Source: Anser cygnoides (Eukaryota > Chordata > Aves > Anseriformes > Anatidae). Taken from it: 64,000 bases of DNA. The translations under genes were made by a program, and so were the position numbers. The stretch lies in the NCBI RefSeq assembly GCF_040182565.1, contig NC_089882.1, positions 5,717,183 to 5,781,182 on the forward strand. The letters are read 5' to 3'. This document shows, piece after piece, positions 36,588 through 49,978 of the stretch (position 1 is its first letter; each line of letters starts with the position of its first letter). A model generated the notes under the pieces. The model was not told the origin of the DNA and ran no database searches. It saw nothing but the letters and a program-made list of their open reading frames with translations.

Positions 36588-36900
36588 GCTTCGCAGCCCC
36601 ACGGCACGGCAGCGGGACCCTGCAGCCCCCGGTGCCTGCCCTGCAGCGTTGGGGCGGTGCTGGAGGACACCGACGCCTGCTGCTACAGCAACCAAGATCC
36701 CCCAAGATCTTCCCAAAACCGCAGGGAAGTCCCAGTTCAAGTCACGCTGCCGATTTCCAGCAATGTCCAGACAGAGACCTGGCTCCTTCCTGCTGGCCTT
36801 TCCAGCGAGCACATTTTTAACACAAGCTGTGGCTTTCAAACCCAGGATGTCTTGACTTCATTTCTCACTGCCACCCCCGCACCTCTCTGTGTATTGCAAT
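36588..36900. other. CpG-dense GC patch
   Basis: About nine CpG fall within 36590-36685 and a few more continue to 36880. This is far denser than the surrounding DNA. Several plus and minus frames stay open across it (97-110 codons), as expected where stop trinucleotides are rare. No product is recognisable. It could be a small unmethylated regulatory patch or a remnant of GC-rich transposon sequence. Confidence 0.45.
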
Positions 36901-37346
36901 AACTTTCATTTTTCCATCCTTCCCTGTGCCTCTGGAAAGGCAATTCATTTCCTAAGAACGAGTAATGGCTCTCTGAGTCCCAGCACACGCCAGCTGCTTG
37001 CAAAAATAGTCAAAATCTTGACAAGTGCTCACCAAAATGCATGAAATGTGATGCAACTTCTTTACGACATAGATTAACATTCACTGTATCCCATATATAC
37101 ATGTTTTCAGAAAGTTTACCATGTGCAATATCTCTATAGGACATTTTCAACTGCTTTTACATGAAGCTGAATAACATGCGTGGCTTTTTCTTCTCGTAAC
37201 CAAATTCTACAGATTTCCCAACAGAGCATCAAATTCTTCTGGAAAAGTGGGTACTTTCTTAAGCTCCTCTTGTTTTAGCTAGAATGGTAAATTCTTCATC
37301 TAGCAGTTACAATATCAAACAGGATCATACCTGCAAGTTTTGCTCC

Positions 37347-37366
37347 TTTTTTTTTTTTTTTTTTTT
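37347..37366. repeat. T20 homopolymer
   Basis: Twenty consecutive T followed by CTGGGGGAGGGGG. The T to G-rich switch gives strong local strand asymmetry. Confidence 0.92.
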
Positions 37367-37437
37367 CTGGGGGAGGGGGAAAGTAATTATGTTTTAATGG
37401 CCAAAAAGAGTATTTTTTTCATACTGATTGTAAGTTC

Positions 37438-37570
37438 ATGGAGGCTCTGACAGGAGTTTGGATGGAGTACATGGGAAAGGTCTGCCACAATTCCAAGGGG
37501 AGTCCATCAGGGTCTGTTTTTATTAAGTTTAACACCAACTATATTTCTTATGGAGTTATTTTCCTCTCTG
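37438..37570 (+). mobile_element. Possible small LINE reverse-transcriptase relic
   Basis: The plus frame from 37438 contains KGSPSGSVFIKFNTNYIS, which resembles the SGVPQGSVLGPxLFNIxIN segment of CR1-type reverse transcriptases. At DNA level GGAGTCCATCAGGGTCTGTT (37499-37518) is close to the usual family wording. The similarity covers only about 60-70 bases clearly, and flanking motifs were not found. It may be chance or an old fragment of the same family as the 11-12.8 kb LINE. Confidence 0.3.
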
Positions 37571-38500
37571 AGGATAATTTGTCAGAATCAGACAGGCTAT
37601 TCATTTCTCCCGCTTGTAAATACCCGGTGTGTGCTCCATCACCAGCACACTGTTCTGAAGTACAGGGGGACTCATAAAAGCACGCAAAGGTCTTATTAAT
37701 AACTAAGGGACATTGGGCTTGGGTTTTTTCATGTTAATTTTTAGAAATTAAATTATTGGCTCCATCTTTATTTGCCATGCAAATGCCCAGTCATCCACTT
37801 TGCATGACCTAATAAGCTTCTGGATCCTCAGCAACGCTTAAAAAAATGCCTAGCACTTGGTTTTCATCTTCTATATCTGGATGAGCTTGCCACCCCAGGG
37901 ACTAAGGCAACATATTCTAGGGGCACCAAATGTTCTGTGCCCTCCAAGCAGGAATTACTGTGCTCTTTAATTAAACAGATAAATAATATGCATATCTACC
38001 ACTCAGACTTGTGTCCGTCAGCTTTCTGTCAGCATCTTCTGTTTTAAAAAAACATCCATGCTCCACTGATGGAGACCACTGAGCTGCACTCTTTTAATAG
38101 ACTTCCACCAATTTATGTTAGTCCAGGCTGTGGCTTAACAAAAGGATTGTATTTAGTCTGATGTAATACTTGAGGTGAAATGCTGGTTTTGTATGAATAA
38201 GGAACAATATTAGTGAATGGTAGATTTTTTTAAAAAATCTTTATCTTTCAACATAATTTGTTTTTCCTGTTAGTAAAAGGATAGTCTAGTTTTTATTTAC
38301 AGAAAGAAAAGTTTAACAAAAATCATTTTCCTCAAAATTCATTGAAAACATTGCTGTGGGATATAATTAAACCCCTATACTTCAACTTGCAACAGAGCCA
38401 CATTTCTCAAGGCTGTGGTCTCACAAAAATTTGTTCTTTCTTAGCTTTATATAATGGATAGTCTTCACCAGGAATGAAACACTTGTCCCCATTAAATAGT
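37571..38500. other. No gene recognised
   Basis: AT-rich sequence with no open frame of note and no recognised repeat. T-rich and A-rich short runs are scattered through it. Confidence 0.6.
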
Positions 38501-38535
38501 GTATATATATATGTGTGTATATATATATATATATA
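38501..38535. repeat. (TA)n/(TG)n dinucleotide microsatellite
   Basis: GTATATATATATGTGTGTAT followed by a further run of AT units to 38535. It is an alternating purine-pyrimidine tract and likely length-variable. Confidence 0.92.
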
Positions 38536-41500
38536 AAATAAAAGATTCCCTTTGCTCTCATTGAAACTAATATTCACCACAATCAGCAAATGAATGGAAA
38601 AAGTTTGTATGTGTGTTTAAGTCTTTGAGATATCAGTCTAAACTAAAAGAACATAAGATCTAGATCTGCAGATCATTGCTCCTATGACTAAAATCCTCTT
38701 TGAACAATTCTTAAGACCAAAATGATGTTAGGTTTGGGATATATCTGGCTAAATGATGTTAGGTTTGAGCACTATCTCAATCCATCCTCCACTGGAAATG
38801 GGGGACAAGTTTTCCAGACAATTTTATCAAACTAAACACATAAATGCATAAATTTAAGTCCTCTGTATAAAATATATCCTTGAAAAATACTGCTGGGTAT
38901 AGCAGTGTAAAACAGTTTGGAAGCCAGGAGGTTAATCTGGTTTGTAGATTCAGTCATGTGCTAGGATGCCAGGAATAAAGTTGATTAGGCAACCTTAATT
39001 GGCTACTATCTTAATTATGGTGTGTATTTGCCATTGAATTCTGTGTCCTTTGAAATCCACCCTAAATTTGTGATACAACACAGGTTTTAAACAATACAAA
39101 ACTAAAATGTCAGAATGTAAGTTTGATTTGAATGCCTCAATCTTTTTGTTTGCCTATAAAGCTCTAGGTAAACTGTAGCACTGAGGAAATAAATAATAAA
39201 ATATGACAATTAATAATTGATTATATTTCTTGATCTCACCATTTCACATTCAGTGACCTACCTGGCCTCCTCTAAGACTACAAAGATTACCTGTCAGCAA
39301 ATATCTTTTAATGGTTGCTTTTACCTCTTGTTCACTAGCATTGTTGACCCCATTCACATCCTATAATGTAATTTTAATGATGACTTTGTAATCAAGGAGG
39401 GTGTGTCTGAGGGACCTGTAGCTAAGATTCAGGCAAACTCCAAAGCAGCCGTGCATCCTCTTCGCCTTACATTAGGAGTACGAGTGGATTTAATATTAGT
39501 TAAAACGGTAAACATGTTAAGCACACAGGGGCCATTGATTACAGCATAATTCACAGAAATTCATTATCTCTCTGGAAATTTACTCGTGTGTGCCCAAAAG
39601 GTGGTTTACAGGAGGAGCCTTGTTCTGCTGCTGTGAAGGGCACGGGAAATGTAATGCGCCAGGCACCGGGGATCCAGAGCCACTAAGTCTGCATCCACCC
39701 AGAGGAGCTGGCTTACCACACGGATCATGGCACACAGGATTGAGTTTTTGGTTTTTTTCTGAGGCTTTTTGAAGTTGTTAAGTAGCAAAGATCTGAATGA
39801 GAAAGCCATATGTCCATTTTCTTTTGGACAGTTTACAAAATAACCTCCAAAGTCAGTTCACTGCAGCAATAAGCTATTCTGAAATTAAATGACAGTCACT
39901 AAGAGAGAAATCTGGACTAAAATGCTACCCAGAAAGAAATTGATTCCATATTTGACATGAAATTGTATTTATGAATGTAGTTATTATTATGTTTGACAAC
40001 TTGCTATGGTTCTTATAAAAATACTGTTAAGGGAATAAAATTAAGAATATTAATACTGTACGAATTAGCAACCTGGAATAAGCTCTTTTGAAAGGAAATG
40101 TATGTTCACACATATATACATGTGCATGTGTACATTCCTCACATGACCCATACACATCCATGCATATCTAATATGATTACTTATATCTTACATATCCTGA
40201 ACTTCTGCAGAGTTGGCAACAGTCCCCTGCAAATGTGGAAGCCCATGGATTATAGCAGATTCCAGCACTGCTTAATGAATTTCTCTGGTCACAGAAAATA
40301 AGAAATCAGGAGGAGGAGGCACCAGGAGAAAATTACCCAAAGCTATGCAGTAGTATCAAGAGAGATATTAACAAAGCTGGCAAAAAGGAGCAGAATAGGT
40401 TTCCAAATCCAAATGGCATCACAGGCCTTGCAGAGCGAGGCTGAGGTTGATGGGGTTTCCATGCTAATCCTCTCAGTACCACCTTCAGAAATATCCATTT
40501 CTATAGATGTGTAGACAGTTGTCTGGGAAATGGTATTGGTATTTTGGGAAGTGAGGAAAATATCCTGTTTTTAACCCCAGGGAAGGAGCAGCAGGGGTGA
40601 AATAGAAGGCTGCTGAATCAGGAAGCTCGGTCGTCTCTTAGCACAGGGGTGTCTGAAATATAGCTGCAGCTCCTGGGATGTGATGATAGAAACATCCGCT
40701 CCTTCAGTGCCTTGTAGGCTTTGCTGCAGATCTTCTAATGCAAACTTTTGTGATTTAAGCTATTGAACTGCTGGCAATTAAAAAGAGTCAAAGTGAAAAT
40801 AGCCATTTCCTTCTACTACTTATCATGCCGACCATTACTGTCTCATGCTTTCTTTTCAGGTAAATTTGCCTGAATCCATCCCTGCATCTGCCTTCGTTGA
40901 ACGTTTTCTAGCACAATGCAAATGAACAGTAACAAAGAAAATAATAGGATCATCACAGTCTCTGGTAAGAAGGAAGAAGGAACATTGCCCTTTAACTGCT
41001 TGCTCAGCAATTAGCAGGATAAAATTGCTTTGTTCACTTGGGGGTTCAGCTACCAGCAACTTCTAGAGCTTTCTAGCTCAGCCTGCTCAAGCTGGATTAA
41101 ATGAGCAATAGTCTCTCCCAGGAGAGCTCCAGGAAGGCCTGTGGCCCTCAGAGACCATAATCTGCTTTTGGAGCCTGATCCAGTCCCTCAGCAATGCGAT
41201 CTAGCACTTGGGAATACTGTGCGCGGTGTCTCAGCAATTTAATTACAGTCAAATTAGTTATTTAATCAGGATATCAGCTTAAAACAGAAAGAAAAAGAAA
41301 AAAGCTGTATTTTCCTCTTCCTCCCTACACCTCAAGAATCAACTGATGAATGCGTGAAGTAGCAAAGTGATAATAGCTCCTAGCTCCTGCTGTGCACAAG
41401 CTTCATTAAGCTTTTGCTGAACTTTGTTGGTATATCCCTTCATGCCATCCATCAAGAGAGAGCTTGAATCTGGTCTAGCTATTGATCAACCTGTTACTCT

Positions 41501-42864
41501 GACAGCTGAGCTAGTCAAAATCCCATATATTCATTCTCACCATGCAGCAGTGAAGGAGAGAAATGCTTTTCTAACTTCTTGAAGAACTGGTGAAACAGAG
41601 ACTTGGTAGCTTCTGAATCTAAACTGGTTACCTGAGCAGCACTGGAGATACAGGTGAGGGCTGCTGTCTGAAGTCATGTGGGAAGTTTATGATGGAGTAG
41701 GGAAGAAATGAGAACTTTCTGGTCCCAGACCTGCATCCTAACCACTGACCTGTTCTTCCTTCTGACTCAGGAGGATGGAGCTTTTGCAGGAAGATGTGGA
41801 TATGATTCTGTTTTAATCTTAGGGTTATAAATCACTGAAGCAGTTGGGAATGAACCACTAAACCAAACAAAATTCAACATTGGATTTTTGATAACTTTAA
41901 GGCCAAGGAAGCTGAACTACAACTCAGGTACAGAACAAGCTCCCCCTGAGTCACACGGCGATACTGTTCAGCTAACGCGTGTCCTCCACTTGCCTTCAGC
42001 GTCCCCAGAGGAAAGATTTCTTCCATTTTTCACTAATCATCTCTGACACGTAGGTGGCCAAGTGAGCTGTGTGACCATGTCAGGGGTATTCTGAATTAGC
42101 CTCTTCACATGCAGAGAAAAACAGATGGAGAACCAAATACCTTGCTGCCCTGAGCAGTGGGTTATCATTTGTGCCTCTGTTCCATGCGTACAAAATGCTG
42201 CCCTTCCGAGGCAGGTGTATTATTAAACACAATTTTCACAGGTGCAAATGATTATACGAGGTGCAAAGCAGCCGCTGCATTTATGGCTGAATCTGCTCTG
42301 GCTTGCTGCAGCACAAAGGAGGTGGAAGGAATACTTGATTCCTGCTTGACTTTATTACCTAAATTGCTTTCTCAGGTGAAGCAAAACACAAAGGAGAGTA
42401 AAAATAGATTAGGTCAAACTGATTTATTTTTTTCTTTACTCTTTCCCACCAAAGTGAAACACCCAGACCAATTCAGTTGCATGATTTGTTTTGGAGGGGT
42501 AACATTCACTGTGCTGCTCTAGCAAGAATAACTGCTCTTCTTTCCCTTGTCTCTATTTAGGCAATGGTGCAGTAGCTGCTCATAGAGAATAAGGAGAAAT
42601 TTCACTTTCTTTTCCTCTCTGAAGAAATTTAAATCCAGTGTCATCTCTGAGATTTCCCTAATCACCACCATCTGCATGTCTCCAGTGCTCCCTGCTCTGT
42701 TTCTGCTTATGATGACTAGGCAAATGGAGACCGTGCCAGCAGTAGGAACTTGGTGTTTCACTCCCGATGGGGAAGTCTCACAGAACTGGAGAGGTTGTGG
42801 TCCCACTGCCAGCCTGCTGGGCACTTCCATCTGCCTGCCACTCCCTGTCTTGACAAGAGAGTAC
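38536..42864. other. No gene recognised
   Basis: Holds the direct repeat at 38720-38767 and an alternating purine-pyrimidine segment near 40100-40140 (ACACATATATACATGTGCAT and following). The 121-codon plus frame at 42157-42522 has an Ala- and Cys-rich middle but no known domain and no splice or promoter context. No transposon was recognised. Confidence 0.6.
38720..38767. repeat. Perfect 17-bp direct repeat, period 31
   Basis: AAATGATGTTAGGTTTG occurs at 38720-38736 and 38751-38767. The 14 bases between the copies are not shared. It may be a decayed tandem duplication of about 31 bases. Confidence 0.88.
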
Positions 42865-42908
42865 TTTTTTATATTTATATTTATTTTATTTTATATTTTA
42901 TTTTATTA
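42865..42908. repeat. (TTTTA)/(TTTA)-type AT-rich microsatellite
   Basis: T6 followed by irregular ATATTT and TTTTA units to 42908. It gives a run of Phe, Ile and Tyr codons in the plus frames at 42676-43046, which I regard as non-coding. Confidence 0.85.
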
Positions 42909-45900
42909 CTTCTTCAAAGGCAACATCTGCAACTTCTCTTTGCCACTGACAGTACTAAGAGCCCATCTTCAACACCCCCCTCCTGCTGCCCTGTTCCCTG
43001 TCCTCCTCTGAAGGCAGCATCCTGGTTCAACGCAGGGGCTGCCTGAATTTAGGCAGAGTGCAGGCGGCCAGGAGAGGAGCACTCCAAAACGCATTGCGGC
43101 TGTTGGAAAATCTGAGAAGAAACAATCACATGGGCATGTTCAAGGATTAAGGGCACCTGAGAAATGAGAAGGTGGAAATCAGGTCAAGAACTGATTGGAG
43201 TCTGCTGTCTTAAAGGTGAGTGGCCTCAGTACTGAGCCACGCAGCAGACTGATTGGGGGGTCCTTCAGTGTATTGGCACAAAAACTGTTGTGACAGGAAA
43301 AGAGAAGGGATTAAAAAGACTGATTTTTCTCCTCTGCCTCTGAAGAAGTGGTCAAAGGTGTGTTTGTGTTCACATGCCCAACAAAACATGGAGCTGGTTC
43401 TGACACGGTGTGTCTGACTGAAGCAGTCTGTGTCTCCTCTGTTGTGTTTGTTTGTTTTTAATGGTTTTGGTCTTGTTTCAAAAACTAACTGTGCTGTGTG
43501 CTCCATTGATCTTGGGAACAATTTGCAACCAGATCAAATATCTTCTAACGTAACTGGTGTAAGCTCCAGCTTGGCCCAGTCCGTGCTGAAGGAGGCGTGC
43601 TCGGTACCGCATAGCAGGGCTGGTGCTACTATGTCTGGCATGCCTCTGGCTTCTTTCCTTAACCACTGCAAGGTAGAAAATGTGCTATACCTGATTTTCC
43701 TGGTGTTACAGCTGTTTCACTATTGTGCCTTTTCTCTTAATTGTGTCACCTCTACGCCTGCCTTGACCACAGTGAGAAAAGTATTGAGCAATGTTAGCAC
43801 GCAAAGGGCCTCCAGAAGCACAGGTGGACGGTTTCTGCTGAACTGAGGAGAATTTTAATTAGCATTTCTTTCTGATATTTCTGGTACTGCGTATGTAAGT
43901 GTCTGCCTGATGAGTTACGCTGAGATTTCTCTGTGGTGACAGTGAACTCTCATCTTATGAGGATAGAGAGATATGGCATAGCAAAAATCTGTTGTTTATT
44001 ATCTTTTATTAGGCTTTTTTCTAGTCCTCTGGTGAGAGACAGATTAAATTGCACTGTGTTGTGGGGTGGTAGGAAAGAGTGGTCACAGAAAGCAGAAGAA
44101 ACCGTGCAGCTCCTGCACCAGAGGAACGGTTCCTGCACCTCCCCTGGCTGGTGTCCTGGGGAGGAGAACCAGCCCTGTCCTGGAAAACAGCTGTAGTCAT
44201 GTTATCCCATCTGAACTCCAAAAATCAATTTTTTCAAGTCTATCTTTTGATGTTCAGCTGATCAGCAAGTTCTGTCCTTTTCCCCCTATTTTCATGTGTC
44301 ACAATGGCTTAAAAAATAAAAAGAAATATTACTGTGCCACTACAGCCTTATAGGCTGTGTGACAGCAGGACGAGTGCAAGGTCTGTGTCCCAGCAGTGAG
44401 CCGTAATACTTGGAGGGTATGAGTGAGGTATTAGCATGTGAGGAGCTATGCCGTTGTCTTCTTCTATTGCCCTCTTTTCTTCACCTCTTCTTCAGACCTG
44501 AAGACAGCTTTACATGAGCAGAAGGCACCCAGTGACTTCCCAGTCCAGGTGTATGAATAGTGGTCGGGGTGGACCACAGGTTGTGCATGGAGTCAGCATT
44601 TGTCTCTAGCCACACATCCAGGAGTTTTCTTGTGGTTCCTTGGGGCTTTAACAAGCTTTCTATTAAAATTTTACTTTAAAGCCTGAGCTAATATTTTTTA
44701 TTATTACTAACGTGATTACGGCTCTCTCCTCTTCTTATTTAATGTATTTCTGTCCCCTGGAGTAGTCTTTCAGCCTGGCTCCCAAGGAAGAAAAAGGTTT
44801 TGTTCGCATGATGGTCTCCTGTACAAATTGCACATTTCCAGTGCAGGGATGTCAAGCCCTGGTTCCCATCTCAGTAGTCATGTGCGCTACCAGAGGGGAA
44901 GCTATAAAACATCAACATCTGGTTTAATTGACAAGATTAATCCTCTGCTTCAATATACCATTGACTTTAGTTTCAAAAATATAATGCAGATTTTGTACCA
45001 CACACACACACAAAATCTGCTTGCAGAATCTAGATTGTATGTATATTTTTCCTGAAACATAGTGACTGTTTTATATGAACTACTAGTAGCTCCAACAGCA
45101 GATTATTTCTCTGTGGAACCAGCAATATATGGGTTTTGTTTGAGTAGCAATGGGAATAAGTACAGTGATGGATAAAATCAAAACACTTTGAGCAGTTTAT
45201 GAAGTTACCTGGAAAACCTTTGTTGTGGGGATGGGACAAAGGATGGATCACCTTTCTTAAATATAAGGTGACAACTTGATGGAAGTGTGTGCTCTTTGTT
45301 GTCATTTCTTTTTTCTTAAGCCTCTGTATTATACATGTCACCTTGTAGGGACCTTTGTGACTGGGGCTCTGTGTGCTGGCACAAGGCAAATAACAAAGTT
45401 ATTGGATCAAGAATTCAATGCCAGTTAGTCCGATGTTACTAGATCCGTACTGGATCCAGTTTGGTGTAGCTCTCCACATATACATATTTCAAAGGTGCTG
45501 ATACAAAATCTTTTTTACCCAAAAAAAGACGGTGCTGGGGTGTCCTGGCCCCCTCGTAATGGGGATGCAGTTCTGTATGTAGAGAAGTCTTTCACAGCAG
45601 ATTGTCTAAGCATTACAGATAAAAACATTTTTCTCGATTCTAAGAGGAAAATGAAATCTAGTGTTCCTCTGGGTGCGTGGACATTCTGGAGGAAAATAGG
45701 CAATTTTGGGGGAGCCTTCAGTATTTCATAAGGAGATGCAGTTGTCCAGAAATGTTTCGATTTTGTCTGGCAAATTGGAACACCTTTTTCAGTGTTCTGA
45801 AATTACTCCTTTAACAGCTTTCTGGTGAAAAAAGTCTGATGGCTAAAAGGACCTGTACCTTTATTTCAATCAAAAATCCTTTCTGTTTTAGCTTGGGAGA

Positions 45901-48900
45901 GCCGTTCTTCTGTTCTCCATGTTAGCCATCTGGATGGCAGCTGCCATACCCAGGCCCAACTTTTGTCCATTATCTTACATGTTACAATAAATATTTGCTG
46001 TAGTATATTTGCCATTTTTTTTGCATATTTTCCCCATATATTTTACAACTCAAGTTTTCCATTGGCTGGGTGTTCACTGTAAACACATTAATCATCCTAA
46101 ATTCTTCACGGATCTAATTGCAGGGTATACTCTATTTTGTGGAATTAATGTGTGTTCAGATATAGAAGTAGGAAAAAATGTAAAAATGTTTAACTTTGAT
46201 TAATTAAACTGTGTTAATTTAACAGATGGTGTGTTCTGACACCCACAAGGCTTAGGTTTAGATCTGTGATGCTTTAAAGAGGGATCTCTGCTCTTATTTT
46301 TATATAAATTTTGAGTCTCTACACAGTCCACAGATGTTCAACTCAGGCTGATTTTTGTTTTGTTGTTTTGCTTTGTCTTCAGCTCATGGCTGGCAAAGAC
46401 TGATTCTATTTTGGGTGTTGCAGAGGTTTTACACTACTGTCTATAGACTTGAATCCTTGCTGTGGAACCACTATATCATTGTATTCGAACAGATCTTGAT
46501 TTTTAAATATCAGTATGGATGAACTTAGTATTGAATCTCCTTTCTACCAGTAAAGTATTAATTAGCCCAGGGAACCCCTGCTATACTTTGGTTATTTTGA
46601 GAAGAACCTTTAGAGAGTTCAGAGAGATTTCTTATTACAAAATTAATTTAGAAAGAAGCAAGACTTTACAGGTTTTCCAGACGGACTCTCATAACAGATG
46701 TTTTCTACTTGCTGCTCACATTGACCAACACCTATGCTTGTGTTCTGAAACGCTGTGGGGTAAATCATATCTTACTTTCAAGTATATGCTTTTAATTATG
46801 TCTGGTACAGAAACAGCTGGTGTTGGACTTCTCTAGGGTGCATTAGTACACTAATATCCCATATTCCTGATGACCTGTGTAGCATTATTGAAAATGAGCA
46901 TGTCCCCAGGTTTTAGTTATTTATTTCTAAGTCACTCTCGCCTATTCTTCCTGCTGCTGTAGAATCCTCTAATAACTGCCAATAACTACAATATCTTAGG
47001 ACTACGCTTATACGGCCTGGAACCTGCCAAAACACTTTCCAGGAAGCAGATTCTGCTGTTTGTTGTTATTGATGAAACTAACACCTTGCACATACTAGAT
47101 TTCATTGGTGGTTCCCCCCATCCCCTTCCTGTTCCATTGGAGGTTTTTACTGTTTGTTTCATTTTTTTGAGAGTTTGTTTTTCATTTCATTTGCATCAGG
47201 ACTAGCACTAGCTGTGGACACGTGTATTGGGTTAGCTTGTGGGTCACCAAGTGTTTCTGCTTATCAAAAAAGTGTCGTGGAAAGCTGTGAGACTGTCTCT
47301 GAAACTGTGGTTAGAGACAGGTAACAAAATGCCGATTATCCTAAGCACCCTTGGGAATCCAAGGCTTGTAAGATGACGTGTTCCTTACACGCTTTCCAAT
47401 CCACCTTGAATAATGGATTCATTACCCACTTTTATATACGTGACAAAAAACAAAGCAATGAAATAATTTCATTACTAGGGAGAATATAAGGATAAATTTA
47501 TACGTTTGCTTAAAACCATGAATTTGGAGTAAACAATGTTACACAAAGAAAAATGCATCAGGGATGCTCTTGAGCTTGTACTCATAAACCAGCAAAACTT
47601 TCTCCTTTCTGCAGCCCTGGTCAGAGGGGCTGGTGGGATGTTGGCATGTCCCAGCCTTGTCCCTGGCCCTCTGCATTTTCCCTTCCTCATCCCTCCTGGC
47701 TGGGGCTCTCGATGACTGTCTGTGAACTGTCTCTGCTCTTGGAGAAATGTATCTGTCAACCCCTTTAATTAGTCCACTTCTGGTTTTAGGCTCCAGGCTG
47801 CTTCTCATTGTTTCCAGCCTCTTACAACTTGATGGTGCTCTCAATACCTCTCATGATATATAAATTATAAGTAATACTAGCTTCTTTTAAGATTTATGAC
47901 ATTTAGCTTGCTTTGAGCTCTTTGCAGAGTTTACAAATGACATATAAACACAACAAAAGAGAGATTTGTGAGCTGGGCTGTGCAGTGCTCTACACATGCT
48001 GCTTTTTATTTAGGAGAACCCTTCAGGGCCCCCTTCTGTAAGCTTATCTTGTAGGTTGTATAGATCCTGTTGCGGTCAGGAAAGCTGCTGAAATTTAGAC
48101 TAACCCTGTCCCCCAGAGTTGCTGAGTTACTGTAAGTGGTTCCACAGACACAGGTCCAAATACCAACCTCTAAGTTGAGAAAAGCCAAGCTGTAACTCAA
48201 CCGCAGCACAGCTTGCAAATCACTTGGGCTCAGCATCACACAATAAAGTAGCAAATGTCACTCTTACTTTTGAATTTCAACCACCATTTATTTTGTTCAG
48301 AACTCATGTTCTGAAACGAATATATTTATGTACAATTCTGAGGGTCTTTATTTGTTTTTAAACTTCTGTTGCTTTGGAAGGCATGTCACAGAACAAAAAG
48401 TGTTACCCTTATAAGCCAGAATTACGCTAGGGCAATGGGACTCAAGGCTGCATAACAAAGGCTAAATTGGTGGAATGGGGAGGGGACTAAATCTATGTAC
48501 ACAATTTAGAATTTGGTAATTTTTTTTTCCTTTGGTGAGGAAAGACAAGAAAAAGGGACAGTACCTTGTTGTTATCAATGCTGAAATTTGTGTCTGAGGC
48601 AGATCTTAAGAGAGAAATGAATCTCCCTCTGTAGATTACTTAATTATCATTAATTATCTGAAATGAATAAGAAACTGTTGTGTAACTACAACTCAGAATT
48701 TTGTGTTTAATGGGTTAATATTTTAGGCCAGTGAGGCAACAAGACTACTTAAGGTAGTTGGTCAGGAAGACCATAATAGAAATGATCTGAAACTTTCATG
48801 CATTTTTCTCTAAAGTAGACAGAAGACAGGAGCTACTAGTTCAGACAACTCTCTGTGATAAGCTTGGGAATTGTCATTTCTTAACTAAAACACATTCCAT

Positions 48901-49978
48901 GCAGATGGCTAAATCATGCTGCATCGGTGACAAGGTCTTACAGCACCAGGTTGCTATTTTGAAACTCATCCCTTGCAGGATGCTAGACTGACAGGGATGC
49001 TATAAAGGGCCTGTGAGGGGAAGAAATGAAACTGTAGACTAAATATAGCTCTTCAGATATGCTGTCTTCTTTATATATTTATTGGAGTGGGGAGGGGTAT
49101 GATTGAACTACCTCAGTGATTTTTTTTTTAATTATTCATTTATTTATTTCTACAAGGAGACCCCTAAGATTGTTGGGATGTGGGTTTTTGTTGTTGTTGT
49201 TTCTTTTTTTAACCAAATTGCTGACTCCATAGAGATATCCTTTGTGCCAAGAGTGACCATTCATCCCAAAGGAATGCAGGACAGGATTGATCAGGCTTAG
49301 TCACTGGTGGGTGTTTTTCCTGTCACTGTTTTTGTGTGACCCGGCTCAAAGCAGCACTGGGGGGTAAGGCAGCTGAGCCTCAGGTGTCTGCTGAAGGTGG
49401 TGATACTACGGTAGGCTATCAGGTTCCTTTGGATTTATAAAGAACACACACTGTGTCCCCCAGAAGCGTGCACACATTTTTAACAAGGAATGTGCTGAGG
49501 GTCTAGACTTAAATCAGTTTCAATATTAGCTAGTTGCATCAGGTCTTGCTAAATGTCAGTGTATTCAGCATTGTGGCATTTGTGTTTTTTGTTTTTTTTT
49601 TTATTGTTTGCTGGATTCTTTTTGTTTGCTTTTTTAATCAGCAAAACCTACGTTGAACGCTATAGTCTCTATGCTGTGGCAGCACTGTTTGAGCTAGGGA
49701 GACTTCATTATATCACTACTCAAAAGCCCAGTTTTGAGCAGCTCTCTTAGTACAGCTCTTATTTTGTTTCTGATATTTACATGGCATGGGGCAATGTAAG
49801 CCCATAAAACTTCCGAAATACAGATATAAAACCCTCGATTGCTTGGAGCCTGAGCCAAGTTCCTATTTGGGTAATTGCATTCTGTCTATTTAAAATTCAC
49901 GCTTCAATTTTCGGTTTGATATTGATTGGGCTCTCCTTCGCTTTCCTGTACTAAGCCATCTGCGTGCTCCTAAACGAT
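42909..49978. other. No gene recognised
   Basis: The 138-codon plus frame at 43430-43846 is the second longest ATG frame in the window, but it has no recognisable domain and a low-complexity TTTG tract near its start. A strong splice donor word (AAAG then GTGAGT) follows 43215. Opposed frames near 44021-44353 contain AGGAACGGTTCCT (44122-44134), flanked by two copies of TCCTGCACC. A short CA run lies near 45000-45012. Nothing else was recognised. Confidence 0.6.

Larger units (their letters stand above)
34204..37437. other. No gene recognised; CpG patch and T tracts
   Basis: AT-rich sequence without recognisable genes. An A-run lies near 34323-34338 and AT-rich sequence around 35380-35510. 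A compound T tract lies at 36064-36111, a CpG-dense patch at 36588-36900 and a T20 run at 37347-37366. Open frames of up to 110 codons in the CpG patch overlap each other on both strands. Confidence 0.55.

Noticed and set aside
42157..42522. 121-codon plus frame with Ala- and Cys-rich segment
   Set aside because: No domain and no supporting signals; the length is within chance range.
43430..43846. 138-codon plus-strand open frame
   Set aside because: No domain is recognisable, the start lies beside a TTTG low-complexity tract, and the length is within chance expectation.
48050..48063. TGTAGGTTGTATAG, resembling part of let-7
   Set aside because: The let-7 seed (GAGGTAG) is absent and no partner arm for a hairpin precursor was seen.
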